The notes beneath the pieces were generated by a model that worked only from the letters and a program-made list of their open reading frames with translations, was not told the DNA's origin and did not search any database. Positions 59,041 to 64,000 of a stretch of 64,000 nt of DNA are shown here, piece by piece. Every line of letters begins with the position of its first letter. Within the stretch, counting starts at the first letter, position 1. The DNA lies in assembly GCA_036488875.1 (NCBI GenBank), contig DASXGW010000001.1, forward strand, positions 434,001-498,000, read 5' to 3'. The position numbers and the translations under genes were made by a program. This DNA comes from Candidatus Baltobacteraceae bacterium. Its GTDB lineage: Bacteria > Vulcanimicrobiota > Vulcanimicrobiia > Vulcanimicrobiales > Vulcanimicrobiaceae.

Positions 59041-61032
59041 ATGAGCTTGCTAATAGAATCGGTGAAGATGAAGATCGGCATCAAAGCGGAACCGCACGCG
59101 CGCGGCATCCGACCCGGATTACGCTATGGATTGCTGGCGGCGGACCTCTTGCTCTCACTGGGAGCCGTCGCGCTGGCTACGGAGATTGCCGACGTTCACT
59201 CGGCGACGGTGCGCCAGCTTGCCATCGTCGGTCTAGTTCTCTTCATCACCGGATCGTACGCACAGTTTCGCTACGAGAGCGCGCGCACGTTCGACTTCCA
59301 CGACGTTTTACGGCTGCTCCTAGGAGCGACGGCCGGGGCGTTGGTTGCATTCGTCTGCATTTGGCTGCTCGTTACACCGCTGCATCACGTATCGGGACGC
59401 TTGGTCGCCGTCGCGGCGATGGTGGCCTTTACAATGCGGATGTTTCTGCGAATCGGGCTCGTGCTCGTGCGCACGAAGATCATCACCCACCGGCCGAACG
59501 CTCAACGGGTCGTGGTGGTCGGCGTGGGCATGCCCGCTTTCACCTTGATCAAGGAAATCCAAGAGGACCGCGATCTTCCGATTCGGGTGATGGGATGCGT
59601 GGACGACGGTATCGCGATCAAGCGCGTCGACGGAGTGAAGATTCTGGGAGGCGTCGAGGATCTTCCGAAAATCGTCGTACAGCTGCAGCTCGACTCGGTC
59701 ATCGTCGCCATCCCCGCGGCTCCGTTGCAGACGATCAATCGCATCAAGCAGCTCTGCAGCGATTCCAAGGGCGCCAACGGCGCGCCGCCGACCGTTAAGG
59801 TCGTCCCCAACGCCGCCGATCTGCTCAATGACCGCGTGACGATCTCGCGAATTCGCGACATTCGGCTCGAGGACGTCCTTTCGCGCGATCCGGTCGTCGT
59901 CGATACCGCATCGTTGCGTCCCCATCTCGAAAACCAAGTCGTGCTCGTCACCGGCGCCGGCGGTTCGATCGGCAGCGAGCTGTGCCGCCAAATCGTGACG
60001 TTCGAGCCGAAGCTCCTCGTGCTGTTGGGTCATGGCGAAAATAGCCTCTTCGCCATCGAGCAGGAGCTGCGGCTGAACTACGGCTTTACCCGCACGAAGA
60101 TGATCTTGGCCGACGTCGCCGACGCCTGGGCGATACGGTCGACGTTCGGACGCTACTACCCGCGCATCGTCTTTCACGCCGCAGCCCACAAGCACGTGCC
60201 CATCGTCGAAGCGAACATCTGCGAAGCGGTTCGTAATAACGTGATGGGCACGCGGACCGTGGCCTTGGCCGCCGCCGCTACCGGCGCCGCGAAATTCGTG
60301 CTGCTCTCGACCGACAAGGCCGTCAATCCGAGCAGCGTGATGGGACTGACCAAGCGTATGTCCGAGCTGGTCGTGCAGTCGTTCGCCGGCGGCAGCGCGA
60401 CGGAGTTCGTCGCCGTGCGTTTCGGCAACGTGCTCGGCAGCCGCGGCAGCGTCATCCCCGTTTTCAAGCAGCAAGTTGCGGCCGGTGGACCCGTGACGAT
60501 TACCCACCGCGACATGCGGCGGTATTTCATGACGATCCCGGAAGCCGTGTCGCTCGTCCTGCAAGCAATGTCGATCGGGCGCGACGGTGAGGTGTTCGTG
60601 CTCGACATGGGCGACCCCATTCGGATCATGGATCTCGCCGAACAGGTCATTCGCTTGTCGGGCTTTACGCCATATCAGGAGATCGACATCGTCGAAACCT
60701 CAATGCGTCCCGGCGAGAAGTTGTTCGAGGAGATCTTGACCAACCGGGAAGATTTTTCGCGGACCAGCCACGAGCGGCTTTTCATTGCCAAACAAGACCG
60801 GCTCGACTATAGCGAGCTGGGCCGTGCGATGGTTCAGCTGCAGCGCACCATACGCGCGTCGGATTGGCGCGCAACGCTCGAGACGATGCGCCAGTTCGTT
60901 CCCGAATATACGCCCGATGCCAACCTGCAGTTAACTCCGCCCCATTCGACGGCGAAAGTCGAACGCAACGTCATCGAGCCAATCACCAAAAGCGAACCCA
61001 CTGTGAAGGAAAGATCGCGTGCAACTCGTTGA
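59041..61032 (+). CDS. Membrane nucleotide-sugar 4,6-dehydratase (WbpM/FlaA1/CapD-like)
   Basis: 663 aa from ATG 59041; ATG 59068 is a close alternative. Four N-terminal helices (about 30-145), a first Rossmann-like region with V-V-V-V-G-V-G-M-P, then the SDR domain: V-T-G-A-G-G-S-I-G-S-E-L, A-A-A-H-K-H-V-P, L-S-T-D-K-A-V-N-P-S-S-V-M-G-L-T-K-R and R-F-G-N-V-L-G-S-R-G-S-V. In this family the TDK and MGxTK elements replace the usual Tyr site. It makes the 4-keto-6-deoxy form of UDP-GlcNAc. Its stop overlaps the next gene, so it leads the operon. Confidence 0.93.
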   Translation: MSLLIESVKMKIGIKAEPHARGIRPGLRYGLLAADLLLSLGAVALATEIADVHSATVRQLAIVGLVLFITGSYAQFRYESARTFDFHDVLRLLLGATAGALVAFVCIWLLVTPLHHVSGRLVAVAAMVAFTMRMFLRIGLVLVRTKIITHRPNAQRVVVVGVGMPAFTLIKEIQEDRDLPIRVMGCVDDGIAIKRVDGVKILGGVEDLPKIVVQLQLDSVIVAIPAAPLQTINRIKQLCSDSKGANGAPPTVKVVPNAADLLNDRVTISRIRDIRLEDVLSRDPVVVDTASLRPHLENQVVLVTGAGGSIGSELCRQIVTFEPKLLVLLGHGENSLFAIEQELRLNYGFTRTKMILADVADAWAIRSTFGRYYPRIVFHAAAHKHVPIVEANICEAVRNNVMGTRTVALAAAATGAAKFVLLSTDKAVNPSSVMGLTKRMSELVVQSFAGGSATEFVAVRFGNVLGSRGSVIPVFKQQVAAGGPVTITHRDMRRYFMTIPEAVSLVLQAMSIGRDGEVFVLDMGDPIRIMDLAEQVIRLSGFTPYQEIDIVETSMRPGEKLFEEILTNREDFSRTSHERLFIAKQDRLDYSELGRAMVQLQRTIRASDWRATLETMRQFVPEYTPDANLQLTPPHSTAKVERNVIEPITKSEPTVKERSRATR

Positions 61033-62371
61033 ACCCGTTCCGCTGCGGCTCAGCGGTCTAAAGAAGAAGATCCTCGATCGCAGCGCGGTCGTCGGCGTCG
61101 CCGGTGTCGGCTACGTCGGGTTACCGCTGGCCGTCGAAAAAGCGAAGGTCGGGTTCACGGTGATAGGGTACGATCGCAATCCTATTCGCGTGGATCAAGT
61201 CAATCAGGGTCTCAACTACATTCGCGACGTTAACGATCGCGAACTGGCCGGAATGGTCGACGCCGGCCGTTTGAGCGCGACGACGGACTTTTCGAGCATT
61301 GGGAAGTGCGACGTCGTGATCATCTGCGTTCCGACGCCGCTCACCGTAAATCTCGATCCCGACATCTCGTTCATTAAAGCCGTGGCCGAGTTGGTCGCGC
61401 ATCAGCTGCGCCCGGGCCAGCTCGTCTGCCTGGAAAGCACGACGTATCCCGGGACGACCAACGACGTGCTGCGGCCGATTCTCGAACGCTCGGGATTGAA
61501 AGTCGGAGAGGATTTCTTCCTGTGCTTTTCGCCGGAGCGCGTCGACCCGGGCAACGCGCGCTATACGACCAAGAACACCAACAAGGTGGTCGGCGGCGTT
61601 ACTCAGGCCTGCCTCGAAGCGGGTGTCACGTTCTACGAGCAAACCATCTTGCACGTGCTGCCGGTGTCGTCGCCCAAGGTGGCCGAGCTGACGAAGGTCT
61701 TCGAGAATACGTTTCGCGCGGTCAACATCGCTATGGTCAACGAGATGGCGATTCTGTGCGACCGGCTCGGGATCGACATCTGGGAAGTCATCGACGCTGC
61801 CGCGACCAAACCGTTCGGAATCATGCGGTTCGATCCCGGACCGGGCGTCGGCGGGCACTGCATCCCCCTGGACCCCTTCTATTTGGCCTGGAAGGCGCGC
61901 GAGTACGACTTCCGCGTACGCTTCATCGAGCTGGCGGGAGAAATCAACGTCGGCATGCCGTACTTCGTACGGGAAAAGGTTCTGCGTGCGCTCAACGAGC
62001 GCGGCAAGGCGCTCAAGGGTGCCTCGATCCTGGCGCTCGGCGTAGCGTATAAACGCGATATCGACGACTACCGCGAGTCGCCGGCGCTCAAGGTCATGGA
62101 ACTCCTGCAGCGCGACGGAGCCCGGATCGATTACCACGATCCGCACGTTCCAAGCTTTACCGACGAGCGAGGTAAGGCGTGGCACTCGATCCCGCTCTCG
62201 AAGGACGTGCTGGAACGCACCGACTGCGTGGTGATACTCACCGACCATTCGACGGTCGACTACGGCCGCGTTCTCGAGCAGGCCGAGCTCGTCATCGACA
62301 CGCGTAACGCGACCAAAGACGTGCGTCAGAAGCTCAACGGCAAGGTGCAGAAGAGCCTGGTGCTGCTGTGA
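61019..62371 (+). CDS. UDP-sugar 6-dehydrogenase (WbpA/WecC type)
   Basis: 450 aa from GTG 61019 (14-nt overlap). Start V-A-G-V-G-Y-V-G-L-P-L-A (NAD site), E-S-T-T-Y-P-G-T-T, F-S-P-E-R-V-D-P-G-N, catalytic Cys in G-V-G-G-H-C-I-P-L-D-P, and C-terminal Y-H-D-P-H-V-P. It oxidises C6 of a UDP-HexNAc to the uronic acid in two NAD-dependent steps. Next to WbpB-, WbpD- and WbpE-like genes it most likely uses UDP-GlcNAc. Confidence 0.94.
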   Translation: MQLVEPVPLRLSGLKKKILDRSAVVGVAGVGYVGLPLAVEKAKVGFTVIGYDRNPIRVDQVNQGLNYIRDVNDRELAGMVDAGRLSATTDFSSIGKCDVVIICVPTPLTVNLDPDISFIKAVAELVAHQLRPGQLVCLESTTYPGTTNDVLRPILERSGLKVGEDFFLCFSPERVDPGNARYTTKNTNKVVGGVTQACLEAGVTFYEQTILHVLPVSSPKVAELTKVFENTFRAVNIAMVNEMAILCDRLGIDIWEVIDAAATKPFGIMRFDPGPGVGGHCIPLDPFYLAWKAREYDFRVRFIELAGEINVGMPYFVREKVLRALNERGKALKGASILALGVAYKRDIDDYRESPALKVMELLQRDGARIDYHDPHVPSFTDERGKAWHSIPLSKDVLERTDCVVILTDHSTVDYGRVLEQAELVIDTRNATKDVRQKLNGKVQKSLVLL

Positions 62372-63387
62372 ATGCCAACGGGAAGCGCCCGCGCGTCGGC
62401 GTCGTTGGGGCCGGCAAATGGGGCATGAACATCGTGCGTTGCTGCGCCAAGATGGGCGTGCTCGCGGCCGTTTGCGACGGCGACCTTCATCCGCTCGAAG
62501 AAATACGGGCGAAGTATTCCGGCGTCAAAGTCTTCTGCGATTTCGACTCGATGCTCTCGCTGGCGAAGATCGACGCCGTCGCGATCGCCGCACCGGCGCA
62601 GATGCACGCGAAGCTTGCGCTGCGCGCCATCGAGGCGGGGCTCGACGTCTTCGTCGAGAAGCCGCTCGCGCTCGGCGTCGCCGACGCCCAACGCGTGGTC
62701 GACGCGGCGCGGGATGCCGGGTGCAAACTGGTCGTCGGGCACGTTCTGCTGTACCATCCGGCCGTTCGGACGATGCTCAAGCTCATCGGCGACGGGCGCA
62801 TCGGCCAAGTGCGGCACTTGCGTTCGCGGCGTCTGAGTTGGGGAAGGCTGCGTTCGTACGAAGACGTGTGGTGGAGCTTCGCACCGCACGACGTCGCCGT
62901 GATGCTCGAGGTGTTCGGCGAGGAACCGTCGGCGATCAGCTGCGACGCGAGCGCCTTTATCCGCCCGCACATTGCCGACGTCACCTACGCGGACTTTCGC
63001 TTTTCGACGGGGCGCAGCGCCCACATCGAAGTCGCGTGGATCGATCCGGACAAAGGGTGGCGCTTAGACGTGTTCGGTTCGACCGGCGTGCTGGCGTTCA
63101 GCGAAAGCAGCGACGGATCGAAGCTCGTGCTTACGCCGTGCGGCGACCGTTTGAACGCTCGCGGCGAAGCGGAGCTCTACCGCGAGCCGGCTCGCGAAAT
63201 CGAGATTCCCGCCGGCGAGCCGCTGCAAATCGAGCTCGAAGCGTTCTGCCGTACCGTGCGCGGAGGGCGCCTGCCGCCCAGCCACGGCGACGAAGCGCTG
63301 GCGGTCGTTCGAACGGTCGCCATGATTCACGAATATGCAGAGACACCTGCCGCAACGACGGAGACGATAGCGCGATGGACGGCGTAG
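62368..63387 (+). CDS. Gfo/Idh/MocA oxidoreductase (WbpB/WlbA-like)
   Basis: 339 aa from GTG 62368 (4-nt overlap with the 6-dehydrogenase). Rossmann V-G-V-V-G-A-G-K-W-G-M-N, V-F-V-E-K-P-L-A-L, G-H-V-L-L-Y-H-P-A and F-A-P-H-D-V-A-V-M. In the WbpA-B-E-D route the enzyme oxidises C3 of UDP-GlcNAcA to the 3-keto sugar, which the WbpE-like aminotransferase then aminates. Confidence 0.93.
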   Translation: MNANGKRPRVGVVGAGKWGMNIVRCCAKMGVLAAVCDGDLHPLEEIRAKYSGVKVFCDFDSMLSLAKIDAVAIAAPAQMHAKLALRAIEAGLDVFVEKPLALGVADAQRVVDAARDAGCKLVVGHVLLYHPAVRTMLKLIGDGRIGQVRHLRSRRLSWGRLRSYEDVWWSFAPHDVAVMLEVFGEEPSAISCDASAFIRPHIADVTYADFRFSTGRSAHIEVAWIDPDKGWRLDVFGSTGVLAFSESSDGSKLVLTPCGDRLNARGEAELYREPAREIEIPAGEPLQIELEAFCRTVRGGRLPPSHGDEALAVVRTVAMIHEYAETPAATTETIARWTA

Positions 63388-63971
63388 CCGAAAAAACCTA
63401 TTTCGTACACGAAAGTTCCTACGTCGACGAACCAGTGGAAATCGGCGACGGCACCAAGATCTGGCACTTTTCACACGTCATGACGGGAAGCTCGATCGGA
63501 CGTGAGTGTACGATCGGGCAAAACGTCGTCATCGGCCCGCGGGCGCGCATCGGTAATCGCGTCAAGATTCAGAATAACGTCTCGGTTTACGAAGGCGTGG
63601 AGCTCGAAGATGACGTGTTCTGCGGACCGAGCATGGTGTTCACGAACGTCACGACGCCTCGCTGCGGCACGCCGCGCAACCGGCCCGAAGATTTTGCGCC
63701 GACCCGGGTTCGTCGCGGGGCGAGCTTAGGCGCGAACTGTACGGTGGTCTGCGGCCACACGATCGGTGAGTTCGCGTTCGTAGGCGCCGGTTCGGTCGTA
63801 ACGACCGACGTCCCGCCGTACGCGCTGGTCTACGGCAACCCGGCTCGCATTCGCGGTTACGCGTGCGAATGCGGCGTTCGCCTGACCGTCGCCTACGACG
63901 CGGCGCGCTGCGAACAATGCGGCCGTATGTACGTCGAGGAACACGGGCGCCTGCGGAGGACCGGCCGATGA
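63375..63971 (+). CDS. Sugar N-acetyltransferase (WbpD/WlbB-like) with C-terminal zinc ribbon
   Basis: 198 aa from ATG 63375 (13-nt overlap). Hexapeptide helix: I-G-D-G-T-K-I-W-H-F-S-H-V, C-T-I-G-Q-N-V-V-I-G, V-K-I-Q-N-N-V-S-V-Y-E-G-V, F-T-N-V, and A-G-S-V-V-T-T-D-V-P-P-Y-A-L-V-Y-G-N-P-A-R. It acetylates the new 3-amino group of the uronic sugar. An added tail has C-x-C ... C-x2-C (C-E-C-G and C-E-Q-C-G), a likely zinc knuckle, known in some relatives. Confidence 0.92.
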   Translation: MDGVAEKTYFVHESSYVDEPVEIGDGTKIWHFSHVMTGSSIGRECTIGQNVVIGPRARIGNRVKIQNNVSVYEGVELEDDVFCGPSMVFTNVTTPRCGTPRNRPEDFAPTRVRRGASLGANCTVVCGHTIGEFAFVGAGSVVTTDVPPYALVYGNPARIRGYACECGVRLTVAYDAARCEQCGRMYVEEHGRLRRTGR

Positions 63972-64000
63972 TACCGATTCTGGACCTCACCCGCCAGCAT
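63968..64000 (+). CDS. DegT/DnrJ aminotransferase (WbpE/WlbC-like), 3' truncated by window
   Basis: Eleven codons from ATG 63968, overlapping the acetyltransferase stop as ATGA: M-I-P-I-L-D-L-T-R-Q-H. This is the standard opening of DegT sugar aminotransferases and is the enzyme expected next in the WbpABDE order. The rest lies beyond the window. Confidence 0.72.
   Translation, partial: MIPILDLTRQH

Noticed and set aside
1-64000. CRISPR arrays, rRNA genes and insertion sequences
   Set aside because: No regularly spaced repeats, rRNA sequence or transposase with inverted repeats was recognised.

Overview
The window is GC-rich bacterial DNA from a cell with an outer membrane. Evidence for the outer membrane is a TonB-dependent receptor, several lipobox lipoproteins and a nucleotide-sugar cluster for surface polysaccharide. 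Genes are tightly packed, with many 1-16 nt ATGA/GTGA overlaps, frequent GTG and TTG starts, tRNAs with encoded CCA, and mixed gene order. Periplasmic and secreted proteins of unknown function are common. This fits a poorly cultured soil lineage such as Eremiobacterota/Vulcanimicrobiota (WPS-2). That placement is an inference from gene style, not from a marker gene or database search.

Layout. 0-8 kb: a 5'-truncated GINT1-N-like protein, a PDZ/multi-TM/GAF membrane protein, divergent YceI and PepSY genes (the latter frameshifted), an ECF sigma factor with a membrane partner, and an OFA-type MFS carrier with its tiny companion subunit. 8-13 kb: a lipase-like lipoprotein, a TauD dioxygenase, a membrane-embedded spermidine-synthase-like protein and a lipoprotein. 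13-22 kb: a segment bounded by intact tRNA-Val(GAC) at 22.1 kb and a same-orientation copy of that tRNA's 3' half at 12.97 kb. It holds a four-gene block (LuxR regulator, class I amidotransferase, TonB receptor, Asp-box protein) and a frameshifted HEPN gene, and looks like an old tRNA-integrated island without a visible integrase. 22.3-22.8 kb: a strong promoter, overlapping small leader ORFs (one Trp-rich), an intrinsic terminator and a 63-aa protein. 22.8-31 kb: a TPR lipid/periplasm-type protein, thioesterase, phosphoesterase, amino-acid binding protein, dienelactone hydrolase and small membrane proteins, interspersed with tRNA-Val(CAC), Asp, Phe, Gly and Cys.

31-42.7 kb: panE-GNAT-recG in one overlapping run, an M16 protease followed by a peptide-binding lipoprotein, then HAD, DUF885, rsmD, coaD and a coiled-coil protein. 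42.7-52.5 kb: a DUF2249-Crp/Fnr fusion regulator, thiolase, TlpA-like thioredoxin, Nramp-like carrier, a DegT aminotransferase/Gfo-Idh pair, and crotonase plus 3-hydroxyacyl-CoA dehydrogenase. Thiolase, crotonase and dehydrogenase together cover most of an acetoacetyl-CoA/crotonyl-CoA interconversion. PhoU and a class V aminotransferase follow.

52.6-58.9 kb: an MBL-fold hydrolase beside a GT-C-like membrane protein, a secreted unknown, a TPR/ATP-grasp-like protein, a hexapeptide acyltransferase and a His-rich lipoprotein. 59-64 kb: an operon for an acetamido uronic-acid nucleotide sugar. It runs FlaA1/WbpM-like dehydratase, UDP-sugar 6-dehydrogenase, WbpB-like oxidoreductase, WbpD-like N-acetyltransferase and the first codons of a WbpE-like aminotransferase, cut by the window edge.

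Four apparent single-base losses interrupt otherwise coherent reading frames (about 3747, 21032, 21150 and 36576). Two fall in short G runs. They may be consensus errors rather than true mutations.
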